Origin: Acestrorhynchus altus
Taxonomy: Eukaryota > Chordata > Actinopteri > Characiformes > Acestrorhynchidae
Direction of reading: 5' to 3'
Length of the DNA: 64,000 nt
Assembly (NCBI GenBank): GCA_034509495.1
Contig: CM067512.1
Coordinates: 5,932,459-5,996,458 of the forward strand
Under the pieces are notes generated by a model that was not told the DNA's origin, ran no database searches, and saw nothing but the letters and a program-made list of their open reading frames with translations. Made by a program: the position numbers and the translations under genes. Shown here in pieces: positions 12,335 through 23,029 of this stretch (position 1 is its first letter; every line of letters begins with the position of its first letter).

Positions 12335-12540
12335 TCTATGGGTGCAAGGCAGGAATACCTCCTGGATAGAGTGCCAGTCCACACCTTGGGACAGCTGAGT
12401 GTGGCCAGTTCAATCCCTTTGTGGTTTTGGGAGGTGGGAGAGGACACATGGACAACTGGACAACACACCAAACTTAGAAATAGACCCCAGTAAGGACTGA
12501 ACCCTCAACTTCGTGCCTGCCATTCCACTCTACAGTCGCA
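12335..12540 (+). mobile_element. Degenerate retrotransposon (LINE/SINE) fragment
   Basis: Phrases such as 'gggtgcaaggcaggaatacc', 'gtgccagtccacacc', 'ttttgggaggtgggagagga' and 'acacaccaaac' are diagnostic of an abundant teleost retroposon whose 3' tail is also seen at 25299-25445. Strongly diverged, ends not defined. Confidence 0.65.
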
Positions 12541-13303
12541 TTAACTGTCCCTCTGTATTGTTTATAGACAGTCAGTCAGTGTTGGCCGATAATCAGCACT
12601 AAGATTCTCAGATTAGATGATGTTGGAAAGAAACAGAAAGTGGGTTGGGATCTCCTTAGTCACTGTCCTGGATGCAGTGTATGTTTAGTGTCCAACTAAT
12701 AACTGAGGGTGCTCAGGACTTGAAACGTTGCTTCTGAGCAGGGGTTCCCAGCTTGCAAACTGTAGAACATGTTGTACATTTAAAGTCATTTTACTGAGTA
12801 GAATGGAATAAAATCCCCATCAATAGCCAGCGCAAGTCCTGAAACTGGAAATCAGCCCAGACATTGTTGATGTATTTGATGGATTCAGTGGCACGTTTTG
12901 ATCTTCATACTTCCAGTATGTTCACCTACACTGGCGGGCATATGGTGGGCTGTCACAATACAAAAGACATAAATGAAAAGCCATCACATTATACTGTAGA
13001 GTAATCTCAGGGCTCAAGCTGAAGACCTCAAGCCTCTTGCTCAGTTTGGCTGATTATTTTTTTGTATTTTTCATTTTATACTAAGCTCATATATAGACTA
13101 GACTACATAAACGGTAAGGCCCGGAGATGGTGTGCATATTGGAGCGAATGAAAACTGAGAAGGTGGTGAGATATAGCACATAAGGTGGCAGGCTGCAGCA
13201 CTCCACTATCTTCTATTAAGCTAGTTGAGAGCCTGTTGCGAGAACTGATGCCCCCGGTGTATGATGGGAAAGTGCAGGCTGTGATTGGGCCCCTGGGCTC
13301 AGG
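12541..13303. other. Intronic DNA just downstream of aff2 exon 2
   Basis: No repeat or second exon seen between the exon donor and the LINE fragment. Confidence 0.5.
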
Positions 13304-13309
13304 TCTTAC
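13304..13309 (-). promoter_or_regulatory. 5' splice donor of aff2 exon 2
   Basis: The minus strand reads AAG|gtaaga across the exon end, a near-perfect U1 consensus. It fixes the exon's low coordinate at 13310 and leaves the downstream intron in phase 0. Confidence 0.88.
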
Positions 13310-13430
13310 CTTGTATGGCTCCCCGAACAGATTGAAGCCAGTGGAGAACAAATCTTCATCCTGCTGCACTTCCTGCGTGCGCCGCTCCCACTCCTTCTTC
13401 TTCAGCGCTGATCGGTCCTGCTCGTAATGA
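13310..13430 (-). CDS. aff2: aff2 (FMR2) coding exon 2, internal, 40 codons
   Basis: Read on the minus strand, the exon gives one leading base (T) and 40 codons that begin HYEQDRSALKKKEWERRTQE and end LFSTGFNLFGEPYK. It is flanked by a consensus acceptor (ctctctgcag) and donor (AAG|gtaaga). From memory of the family, vertebrate AFF2 has nearly the same segment directly after a first exon ending in a cysteine whose codon is split; the leading T would complete that codon. AFF3 and AFF4 are clearly more divergent here, so aff2 is preferred over its paralogues. AF4/FMR2 proteins are nuclear scaffolds that bring P-TEFb and elongation factors to RNA polymerase II. The N-terminal region around LFGEPYK corresponds to the part of AFF4 that contacts P-TEFb. 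Human AFF2 is silenced in FRAXE intellectual disability. No start codon or stop is expected in this internal exon; longer open frame on either side is chance. Confidence 0.93.
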
Positions 13431-13492
13431 CTGCAGAGAGACAGAGAGGTAAAGAGAAAAAGAGAGGGAGAGAGAGAGAGAGAGAGAGAGAG
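13431..13492 (-). promoter_or_regulatory. 3' splice acceptor and polypyrimidine tract of aff2 exon 2
   Basis: On the minus strand the bases next to the exon read ctctctgcag, with AG at 13431-13432. The tract behind it is almost pure pyrimidine to about 13492 and contains a (CT)n microsatellite at 13459-13492, interrupted by a short tttacc segment. It serves as the U2AF binding region for joining exon 1 to exon 2. The microsatellite makes the tract length likely to vary between individuals. Confidence 0.85.
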
Positions 13493-14458
13493 GACGGTAA
13501 GTATGATTTGAGCTGGCATGCGAGAAATCAACGGCGAAAAGCCCCTGCCTTTAAAAGATGCAAGGGAAGCCCTTATCTGTCTAATAGGCCCGAGCCTGAC
13601 GCTAAGCAGACAGGGAGGAGATAAAGTAACTGGATTGGCTGCGGCGATGCTTCGCGGGAACAAACACAGACAGGGGAGGCTGCCAGAAAGCATCTGCGGC
13701 GTCTGAGAAACGCAGCGAGTGGCGCACCGAGGCCCCAGGGAAGAGTTTGTTCTGATTTAAAAGGACCCTCGCGAGGCAATCAGCACTGGGACTCTTACAG
13801 GAAATCCAGGCTCGTTTTAACCAGTGTCAGGTGACGTTTGCGTGCAGCGTTTACGGGAAAAAGCAGCGAGTCTGATAAATGATCAAAAAGCTCAAACGGC
13901 TCAAACAGCGCCGGGCGTCCCTCACCGGGCTAATCTGGCAGCCCCACAACACTAAGCAAATAATTTCACTCCCCTGAAACCTGTACCGCAGTACACCTAA
14001 GTGCCAAGCGACAGAAAACACGTGTGCACTGTACTAAAACGGTCACGTGACAAGTGCGTGGCTTGGGCTGACTGAGCCAGGTTTAGGCCCACAGGGCGAG
14101 GACGGTGTCTCAGGCCCCTCATTAGCACAATGGCCTACATTCCTGCATGCAGAGCAACTGCAGTGCCCCCAGCTCAGTCTAGGCTTCCCTTGGGACATGT
14201 TACCTTTAGCAACAGCCTCTGTCCCTGGGGGGCGCTCGGCTGTGCTGTGAAAGAAGTGGGGGATTTGAGGACTTAGGACATAATAATGTCCTGTCGTGGT
14301 GTCCTGCCAACAGATTGCATGAGTCTTACGACTTATTGCACTTAGTTCATTGCAAGGATCATGGCCTTGCGAGCCCCGGGGCATCAGCGTCATGGCAGTG
14401 TAAACTCCTCACTTATTACCATTTGAACATGCACCGAATGCATTAGCTGCTTTAAGAT
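13493..14458. other. Unique intronic DNA upstream of the exon
   Basis: GC-richer than average (about 13500-14250) with no repeat family recognised. Open frames of up to 116 codons show no domain. Confidence 0.45.
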
Positions 14459-14827
14459 GCAGCCACTGCTGACACAGGTGTGCAAACGCACACACACCGA
14501 TTGTCTAGTCCCTTGAGAAAAGTACTGCCAAAAGAATAGGAGCAAATAATATGGAACCTATTGGCACCATGGCTAATGCCAGGCGTGAGCTTGAGGGGTA
14601 CAAAGCCCCTCAACATTGAGCTGTGGAGCAGTGGAACTGTGTTCTCTGGAGTGCTGGTGAACCATCCAACATCCTGACCTCACTAATGCTTTTATCAGGG
14701 AATCAAAGTCTCACAGCAATGCTCCACAAGCCTCGTCTGGACAGTAGAGACACTCTTATTAATACCTTTGGTTTTGGAAGGAACGCTGATTGAGCAGGTG
14801 TCCTTAGACTTTTGCCCATATAGTGTA
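14459..14827 (+). mobile_element. Tc1-like transposon relic (second family)
   Basis: Ends in the terminal repeat 'cttttgcccatatagtgta' (14809-14827) preceded by 'aggtgtcc'. It begins with 'agccactgctgacacaggtg', also found at 48630. The interior has traces of the transposase C terminus (near 'cacagcaatgctccac', AMLHK-like) with stops and frameshifts. Nonfunctional. Confidence 0.7.
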
Positions 14828-15882
14828 AGTGAGATTGCGTGGATTGCATGGAGACACTCGTTCATCGTGAACTGCATATGACGAGGAGATGCGTCAACAC
14901 TTCTCTTACATTCCTCTGACAGGTTTTCCAAACTTCGAGCACTCCAAATATAGGTGACCCGGTGCTCCACAAGCTCTGACCAGCGCTGAGGGAGTCAGCC
15001 AGCAAGAGTGATGGATCGGGCAGGGAGGCGGAGAGCTGGAATAAGTTTGTTTTCAATCTGCCCTTGCTTTCCTCTGGCCCACTCCTCAGGGTCGCCCGGC
15101 TTTTCCAGCACGTTTAATCCATCATCAAATTATTCCAGAAAGGGTGCGAAACGCGGAGCAGGCCGAGAAAAACGAGGGAGCGGCCGGAGGTGACAGCCAC
15201 TTCTTCTGAGGGTCGAGGAAATATAAGCGATGAAGAAGAGGGAATAAATACAACAGAGGGAGGGAGCGAGAGAGAGAGAGAGAGTGCAGGAGGGGAAAGA
15301 GAGAGAGAAAGCGAGAGACAGAGATTGACGGTGGCTCCCCAGCCATAATGACAGCAAGATGTCAGTTATCTTTATGTCAGTTTGCCGAGTGCACCTGACA
15401 GAGCCACCTGACGGGCCGATAGATCACGTTTACAGCTGTCAGTGGCGCGGTCTCTGGGGCACCGAGTCCCTCGACACTACATTACCCTGCTAATACAGAG
15501 CCGGGGCAGTGAGTGGGGGGTCACTGATTCTAATGAAGAGAGTAACAGGGGGGTAAACGAAGGCTGTTCCTGATAAGCCTAAGGCACAGCATGTGTAAAG
15601 CGTGACAGTTCGGCAGCTGAGTGATGTTTCAGGGTGTCGATATGAAATGGGGTCAGGGATATTTTTCTCCATGTATGCTTTGTCAAACAGTAAAACTAAA
15701 AATAAAGTGTTCCACTTTCGCCTGTTCCCAAACGCAGATCATCACTCTGGCATTATGTTAGTGTACAGACTTCCTTTTAGTCAGGACGCAGGAAAAAACA
15801 GGTTTTAATGAAGCTGTTGATTATTCGTTATCGATACAACAGTTAACTGTTAAGCAATTAATTGTGCAACAGTTAACTGTGC
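14828..15882. other. Unique intronic DNA with a GA tract
   Basis: A short (GA)n run at 15266-15285 lies in a purine-rich tract (15240-15330). Otherwise nothing recognised. Confidence 0.45.
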
Positions 15883-16190
15883 AACCAACCCACCAACCAA
15901 CCAACCAACCAACCAACCCACCAAACTACCAACCAACCAACCAACCCACCAAACTACCAACCAACCAAACAACCCACCAACCAACCAACCAAACAACCAA
16001 CCCACCAACCAACCAATCAACCCACCAAACTACCAACCCACCAAACAACCAACAAACCAAACAACCAACCAACCAACCAAACAACCCACCAACCAACCAA
16101 CCCACCAACTGACTGACAGACTGACTGACTGACAGACTAACTGACTGACTGACTAACTGACTGATTGACTAACTGAGTAGCTAGTTGACT
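15883..16190. repeat. (CCAA)n array passing into (ACTG)n array
   Basis: CCAA units, many mutated to CCCACCAA or CCAAACTA, run to about 16108 and then change abruptly to ACTG/ACTA units. The open frames spelling PTNQPTN or GWLVG are low-complexity artefacts. Confidence 0.93.
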
Positions 16191-16650
16191 AACTAAAGAA
16201 CCATGTAACTCAATCGTAACAGAAGATTCTCCACCCCGGGACATCATTAGCTCTCAAACTGTGTTTAGTCTTTTGCAATAAAGACACTGTGTCCTTGTTC
16301 CTCGATTGCCCAGCCTTCAGTGGAACACAGTCCCCCAGCTCTACTGACCGCATTTCATCACCTCCACTCATTCAGCTGCCTCACTGTGCTCACATCCTAC
16401 GGTGCGTAATATCCATTAATTAATCTTTACTATCTACTAATTAACCATTAACTACTTTATGTGTCCCCCCGAGTTGTGATTTCCACTAATTATACAATGA
16501 ACTTATGATTGAGACAAAACCAGTTACAATAACTACTGTGTCCTTCTGTCTGGAAACAAATAAAGTCTGTCTAATTGCTAATAAATTATGAGCCAGACAT
16601 TAAATTAATCTTTACGTGAGTAAACATTTAGAAAGTTAACCAGTAAGGGG
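16191..16650. other. AT-rich unique intronic DNA
   Basis: Dense TAATTA/ATTAAT motifs; no gene or repeat recognised. Confidence 0.45.
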
Positions 16651-16765
16651 CAACCACGGCCTGGTGACTGGAAGGTTGCTGGTTTGATTCCCTCAACCAG
16701 CAGGACATGACTGAAGTGCCCTTGAGCAGGACACTCCACTGCCCAGTTGCTCCCCAGGCACCGTG
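16651..16765 (+). mobile_element. tRNA-derived SINE, truncated
   Basis: Same family as 3671-3928: 'tggtgactggaaggttgct', B-box-like 'ggtttgattcc', then 'actgaagtgcccttgagcag'. The 3' half is missing and the B box carries one change. Confidence 0.78.
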
Positions 16766-17437
16766 GTTAGTTAATTAATACGCTATAAGTCAACTATAAG
16801 GACACTTAAGTCATGTTTCACTTTGGTGAATGTAGCAGTAGGAGTCGTGCCCATGGTGAAGTAAAGTGGTGAGGGATTGAACTCCACGTGTTGGGCAACA
16901 GGACTGGACACTGTGATGATACTGTTGTGATACGATTTCTCGTTATCCTGCAGACAGTGAACTTTAAAGAGTCTATAGGTATCATGGTACTGCTTTTAGG
17001 CCGCATCGCCCGTGCTAAATGTTTATACCACCACACTACAGTAGCCACTACATACTGGTTACGCAGACGCTTCCATTAGCCTTAAAGTCGGTGCATAACT
17101 AAAGAAGGAAACTTCATGATCACGTCTCCTCTGATTGGCGCAGGACTATCGCTTTAACCGAGTCTACAGCTTAATCAGCAGTGGCGCGGCTTATTTCCAA
17201 ACGGGTTCCGAAGCCGGGTTTGATGATTGCGTTGTGCAATATGAGGCAGTTTCGTCCTTCCCTCTTTCTGCTGGCCTCCCCCCAACACACCCACCACTTC
17301 CCCACCTCTTTCTGACACCAAATGGAAAAAGAGGGGGTGAAAAAAAGCCCCGAACAGAACAGTGATATCCATGGTAAACCGAATAAATTTAATCTTAGCT
17401 GAGCTCCGCTGCTTTTGGAAGATAACCAAATAGACTG

Positions 17438-17438
<1 letters not shown>
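16766..17438. other. Unique intronic DNA, no gene seen
   Basis: Nothing recognised before the CT microsatellite. Confidence 0.45.

Positions 17439-17479
<41 letters not shown>
17439..17479. repeat. (CT)n microsatellite
   Basis: About 20 uninterrupted CT units. Confidence 0.95.
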
Positions 17480-17482
<3 letters not shown>

Positions 17483-17932
17483 TCCCTCTTCCCCAACACA
17501 CCCCCTACCCTCCATAAAGCTTCCCATAGAGGAACGTAATAAGCGGCGAGCAAGTGCCACCATTATTACAGTGTCGCAGCCGCCACAACAGTGGGGCTGA
17601 TTTAAGCGGCAATTATTAATTTGAAGCACTGGCTAATTAAAAGTACAGCTAAGCGTTTAGCCTCTTGTTACAATTATTTTGCTGGATTGTAATTATATGG
17701 ACCTGCTTATCGTCCCCATTAAGGCAGTGACAGCGGAGGTGGAGATCCGCTCTGGTTTAATTCCTGATTTCGAAGCTGTGGGACTGGATTGATGGGGGGC
17801 AGCGATAGAGAGGCTGTTTGTGGGGGAGATGCCAGGGGTTGCCAGCATGACTGGGGTGACAGAAGTGCCTGAGGGGAATATCCCAGCATCACGGAGGGAA
17901 GCTTTCTTTCTTCTCACTGTCTCTTTCCACAT
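17480..17932. other. Unique block, candidate conserved noncoding element
   Basis: Bases 17585-17720 hold several homeodomain cores (caattattaattt, ggctaattaaaag, caattatttt, gtaattatatgg) in a non-repetitive context. That is suggestive of an enhancer; conservation was not tested. Confidence 0.4.
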
Positions 17933-18002
17933 ATCTGGAGAGAGTGGAGACATGAAATAGCAAGAGGAGCCGTAATGTTTCATGTCTCCACTCTCTCCAG
18001 AT
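17933..18002. repeat. Perfect 25-bp inverted repeat, 20-nt loop (hairpin)
   Basis: Left arm 17933-17957 and right arm 17978-18002 are exact reverse complements around the loop 17958-17977. Weaker pairing extends outward (tttccacat against atgttggaa) past a small internal loop. The size is that of a microRNA precursor, but no known microRNA was recognised and a template-switch palindrome is equally possible. Confidence 0.9.
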
Positions 18003-18087
18003 CGGTAAATGTTGGAATTCGGAGGCTGGCTGAAAGGTGGACAAATGTTCGGAACAGAATCAAACATATCGTCACTGTACGAAACAT

Positions 18088-18180
18088 ACCATTAGGGCTG
18101 GTCGATATCGAAGAAAAATGATATCATTTATAATACATGATATTTATCACCATATTTTGACAAGCAGACAAAATGCCTCA
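18088..18180. mobile_element. Fragment of 'gggctgg-cgatat' DNA-transposon repeat
   Basis: Starts 'ttagggctggtcgatatcg', the terminal motif shared with repeats ending at 21808, 32090 and 52461. The other end was not found. Confidence 0.5.
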
Positions 18181-18424
18181 GTGGTGGCAGATTGAACTGC
18201 TCTTCAAATACACCCCCGTACTGAGTGCAGCGATGTATGTTCAATGTACATCCAATGAAACATGACCAGTTACATTTTTGATTAAAAGGGCCTGTTGGTC
18301 AGTGTTCCATAAGTAGGGCTATGTCCACAATATGCTCAGAAAAGTACATTTTGTCCACTAACACGATGTATCATACAGGCTAATGTCCACGCAATGTCCA
18401 TAAGAATCTGGAAGTTGGTCATTA

Positions 18425-18471
18425 TGACTGGACAATGTGATGACAATGATGACAATCACATTGTCCAGTCA
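18425..18471. repeat. Perfect 17-bp inverted repeat, 13-nt loop
   Basis: Arms 18425-18441 and 18455-18471 pair exactly (core gactggacaatgtgat). The loop is a gacaatgatgaca direct duplication. This is the second long hairpin within 500 bp. Confidence 0.88.
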
Positions 18472-18657
18472 AATTTCAAATCTCATGATGAACAGACCAG
18501 TTGAAATTCTCCAAAAATGGCTTTGAATAAAACTGTTTTCCATTGATTTCCATAAAACGTTAAGGGTTAAAGGTCCTGTGAGGGATTGTGCATAACAGCC
18601 ATGATAGTGTTGTTTTTCCTAAGCTATTGGTTGTGCTTTTCATTGATAACACTGTAA

Positions 18658-18820
18658 ATAATAATAATAATAATAAAATTATAATAATAATAGGTGACAA
18701 AAATGACTAAATGGACCAAAAATCCATCTAATATAATATAATATAATATAATATAATATAATATAATATAATATAATATAATATAAAATAATATAATATA
18801 TTATAATATAATATAATAGA
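18658..18820. repeat. (AAT)n followed by (TAATA)n microsatellites
   Basis: AAT units at 18658-18690 and a five-base TAATA array at 18728-18820. Confidence 0.93.
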
Positions 18821-19649
18821 TTGCAAAAATTAGGAAGCCTCAGGAGATCCCATTGGCCCCCCTGGTTGGTAAAGTTGATACTCACTACATTATACCATCT
18901 GCTACACAGAACACACATGGACTAGTGTGCACGGTGGCACTAACTCACTATATACCAAACACTACAGCCAACAAATCACTCAAACCTGCTCAAATGAATC
19001 CACCGAAACACTTCACTCTTCAAACATCTTTCGGAAGCCTCCCTATGAGGCGAAATGACCACGTTAGCCTGGGTTTCATCTTCAGCAGGGTGAGGGAAGC
19101 GCTGGGAGAGTCTTGTCAGAGGGCAGAGCGACTTTCGCAGATTAATGAGTGCCGCTGGCAGTAATTGCCAGGTGCCAGGTTATCACCCCAGCCACTGACA
19201 ACACTTCCCCCCACTGGGATTCCCTCCATCTCCTCAAGGAGGCCATTGTTTGAGCTCCTGCTCGCAGGGTAGGGGAAGCTCTGCAGCACAGCCAAGACAA
19301 TGCCCACACAAAGAACGCCTGCAAACGGGCACTGCTGCCGTGCCAGAGCCATCGCAGGCTTTCTATGTGGAATGAGTGGCAATACATTTATGTCATATTA
19401 CATTACCAATGCCTCCTGAGTCCTGCAGTGTGTTGGCATAACACTGCAGTGTGGCAATGATTCACTGTGCTGGCATGAGAACAATATAGCTGATCACCGA
19501 AACTCACCGACACTCAGATTCCAGAACAGCTTGATGATGGGGGTGATGGAGGGTCAGATTCCAGCACAGTTTGTAAACGAGGGAAATATGAATATGAATG
19601 GTTTTGTCTAAGAATGTAAATATTTCCATGTGTATTATATACAAAATGC

Positions 19650-19650
<1 letters not shown>
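18821..19650. other. Unique intronic DNA, no gene seen
   Basis: Nothing recognised; 19020-19380 is repeat-free and GC-richer. Confidence 0.45.
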
Positions 19651-19704
<54 letters not shown>

Positions 19705-19779
19705 TCTCTTCAACACATGCAGTCAGATTAATGATGAAGACCTGTGTGATATTTTATTTAAATAAATAAATAAAAATGC

Positions 19780-19838
<59 letters not shown>

Positions 19839-19905
19839 AGAGAGTTATTATTTTATTTATTTATTTATTTATTTATTATTATTATTTTATTTATTTATTT
19901 ATTTT
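19651..19905. repeat. Compound microsatellites: (AT)n, (AT)n(AG)n, (TTTA)n
   Basis: (AT)n at 19651-19700, (AT)n running directly into (AG)n at 19781-19836, then (TTTA)n with ATT interruptions to about 19905. Confidence 0.94.
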
Positions 19906-21529
19906 AAGGTGGAAAACTGGTCAGATTCCAAACCAACTTCCAAACCCATCTTCCCACTTAAATACACCTGATATTTGTTTGATCATCTTCAACTCATCAA
20001 CTAATCATGTTTGGAGCCTCTCAATTACAGTCCTGCTGTCAACGAGACAGACATTAAGGCTCTAAACAAAGTGTCCAATACTTTTACAATAACCCAATCC
20101 AAAAGTCGACCTTCCTGCAGAATTCCCAGCCCAGTGAAAAGGGAACGGAGCGCAGTGAATTCAAATGCACTCGTGATGCATTTCACATTCTGAACAGTCC
20201 TAACATATTGTTTCTGTATTTTTAAGTGGCTCGGCTCTCTTTTCCTCTCTCTTCCGTCTCCTCCATCGGCTCTTTCAACTAACAATGCGAGCGGCCGGTG
20301 ATTAACTGCGCAGGCCAATTAGAGAGTGCGTCTGGAGCCTGCGCTATATCTGAAATGTCAGCCCATGAATATTGCAAGAGGAGCTCAGGCACATTTCCAG
20401 ATTTTGACCCAATTTAGCAAACAGACCTCCCCATGCACCAGGACATCATCTTGCTGTCCACGAACGGCACAAAAGCTCTGCCTGCCACCGCGGGGGATTA
20501 CACAAGGGACAAATGGGGCCTCTAATAGTCCACCTTTGTGGCGTGTGGTGAGCCAAATGGGCAAGGGAAATGCCCGTTTTCCATGTCATCAAGTCATCAG
20601 AAAACTGACCTTCTGCAGTTCTGCTCAGGGACATCAAACATGCCGCTCGGCACGCCACATAATCAGAAACGAGATTACGGCAGCTGTGCGTCGATTACGC
20701 CTTAATGGGCACCAACTTCAAATTAATGTCTTTTTCATGTTCCATATTTCACATTCATATTGAGAGGAATTTAGCCTAATTATGATGTAATTGCAGATCT
20801 ACGACTGAAGTTAAAAGGAAGCGCCGAGCCTCTGAGGAAGCGTAATCTCTCTTTAACTACTGAGTTTGTCTAGTTTGGAATTCTGGATCATATACAGCAG
20901 TGTTTTGACAATGTTCCTGAAAGGTTTCGGTATGGGGGGGGGGGCATGTGTGTGTGTGGGGGGTGTGTCATTAAAGACATGAATCAGTATTATGACGAGA
21001 GCTGTCACAATTACTCCACTGAACTTCACAACTAGGTTCAGAGAAAAGAACTGATTTAAAATACGCAAACCAACAGCGAAACATAACATACGCAGCTTTT
21101 CTCGAGATTCATATTTGCTGTATCTTTGACACACAGAGCAGTTCATATTTTTCTGGATCTCATCTGTAAAATGTTTCAATGAATTTTGGTTTAATATCGT
21201 AATAATTTAAGAACGAAACAGTAAAACGTGGTGGAGGTGGGCGATTCATCAATAATTGATCCTGCACAGTGATGAGTTCTGCTTCTGTTACACACAACCT
21301 ATCAATGATTAAAGAACTGCACATTATAAACAGCGTCATTAGTCATGTTTAACTGGCTGGAGGCCAAACTGTGTTAAAATAAAGAGAAATGCAAAATCGG
21401 CTTTAAATATCGCGATATGTTCTTACAGTATTGCCCAGTCCTGCAGTGTGATATCAAATATAAAAATAACTTCCAGCTACTGTGACAAAAGTGGTGGCAA
21501 AAAAATTGCAAATATGTATTACATATTAA
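19906..21529. other. Unique intronic DNA, candidate conserved part 20280-20860
   Basis: The 20280-20860 stretch is repeat-free and carries homeodomain cores (ggccaattaga, cctaattatgatgtaattg). A G-run and GT-rich patch lie at 20935-20965. The 145-codon plus-strand frame at 20326 shows no known domain. Confidence 0.4.
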
Positions 21530-21808
21530 AGGACATATTTCATGCCTTATTTGGTTTTGCTGATAATGTCTGACTTATCTGCTCCGCCCCCTGCTCTGAG
21601 CTCCTCCTCTACTCTGCTTCCCTCCGCCCCCACTCCCATTCTCTCATACACACCATGGAGGGGAATAAGGCAGAGCTCTGGCATGAAGACGACTTATGTT
21701 TCAGTATCCATCCCATTATATATCCTATCTTATATTTTAAATATCGTTTAGCATTTTATATGCTAAAATCAACTGGAATGATTTTTTGATCATATCGCCC
21801 AGCCCTAG
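21530..21808 (-). mobile_element. Nonautonomous DNA element, reverse copy
   Basis: Ends 'catatcgcccagccctag'. Its interior (ctgctccgccccctgctctg; acaccatggagggg) is the reverse complement of the interior of the element at 31733-32090. The left terminus is not clear. Confidence 0.65.
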
Positions 21809-22710
21809 ACTGACTAGTTATTCTAATAATTTGAGATTCAGGATTTCTGATTTTCACTATATTTTGCTAAAAGCTATGCTGGTCAAAAACAAAAACAAAA
21901 ATAACAAATGTACTATATTTACCTTTTTGAGTGAAATTATGATCAAAAATAAACTTTACAGCGTGATTTTTTTTTAATGCACTACTAAAGATATTCGTTC
22001 CAGTGCTTGTTTTAATGATTTGTTTAATTATCATGATAATTTTTCAGAATGACTGGGACACAATCCAAAGACTATAAAAACATTCAATAGTAAATTCTGT
22101 CCAACGGTACTTGTGATGTTTGTCTTGCTGTTTAATCCCAACAGATCAGAATCAGCCATTTAATTAGGCCAGTTAATGAACCAGTGCAAACGAGGCAGCG
22201 TTTGAACAGCAGCTTTATGGCAATAAATATGGTTTTGTGAAAATGTCTTTACATATTGTGATGCAAAACTCTCAGCATATCATCCAGCCTTAATTACTTC
22301 ATGTTAAATCTAACAGCGAGTATTACGAACCTGGGTTCCAGTATTTAACTTTTAATTCGTTTATAACTGGTTTATAACTGGTTTCTTACAGGATTCCTGA
22401 TTGTTTCGTGATAAAAAAAAAAAATGATACATTCATTTGAAAAATCTATTTTTCTTGGTCTGACTTAAGAAAAAAGAAACCTGAATTATTGGATGACTCA
22501 CTGCTACGGGACGACTCATTATTAAAACCTCTTTCTACACCCAACCCCATCAAATATCCCTCAAATCAGCAACACCCTTGGATACAGTCTAGCAAACAAA
22601 TGCAGCTGTAGATCGATTTTCAGACAAGCTTAGAGCTTTTTAATCTCTGACCTCTAATTATGTAGAAAGATAGCTCTCGGTTGTGGAGCAGAGCAGCTTG
22701 ACAGAAAGGA

Positions 22711-22714
<4 letters not shown>
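21809..22714. other. AT-rich intronic DNA, no gene seen
   Basis: Nothing recognised apart from a small tandem 'tttataactgg' duplication near 22360-22383. Confidence 0.45.
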
Positions 22715-22770
<56 letters not shown>

Positions 22771-22773
22771 GAT
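22715..22773. repeat. (GA)n microsatellite
   Basis: GA run with a single GGG interruption. Confidence 0.94.
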
Positions 22774-23029
22774 GTGGGGGGGGATTGATGATGTGGAAGG
22801 AAGGGGAGGTTGGCAGGTCTGGTACTATCTACATGTCTGACATCTTCATTCCAGTCTGCCTGATAACCTCAACACACTCCATCCACCAGCATCCACTGCC
22901 TCAAGCAGACCAGGCTTTAGGAAGCACTGCTGCCCCACCGAGCTGTTCACTGCACGTCTAGATCTTCTTCTTACTCATCTTCTCATCAGAACCAAGACCA
23001 GCCCATCCATCAGTCCGGCACTGAGGCCA

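Larger units (their letters stand above)
1..13309 (-). other. aff2: aff2 intron 2, partial (continues beyond base 1)
   Basis: All sequence left of the exon donor is intron in the aff2 transcript. I looked on the minus strand for the next coding segment of the family (the TNKGD...LGNYDEMKD region) and did not see it, so exon 3 lies beyond the left edge and the intron is at least 13.3 kb. Its contents are listed individually. Confidence 0.85.

Noticed and set aside
13103..13693. 196-codon minus-strand frame spanning the aff2 exon
   Set aside because: Only the 40 codons between the splice sites are coding; the flanks translate the CT microsatellite and intron by chance.
15864..16112. Frames spelling PTNQPTN or GWLVG repeats
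   Set aside because: Direct translation of the CCAA tetranucleotide array.
17693..18067. 124-codon minus-strand frame across the hairpin
   Set aside because: It runs through both hairpin arms, giving unrelated peptides from complementary sequence; no family resemblance.
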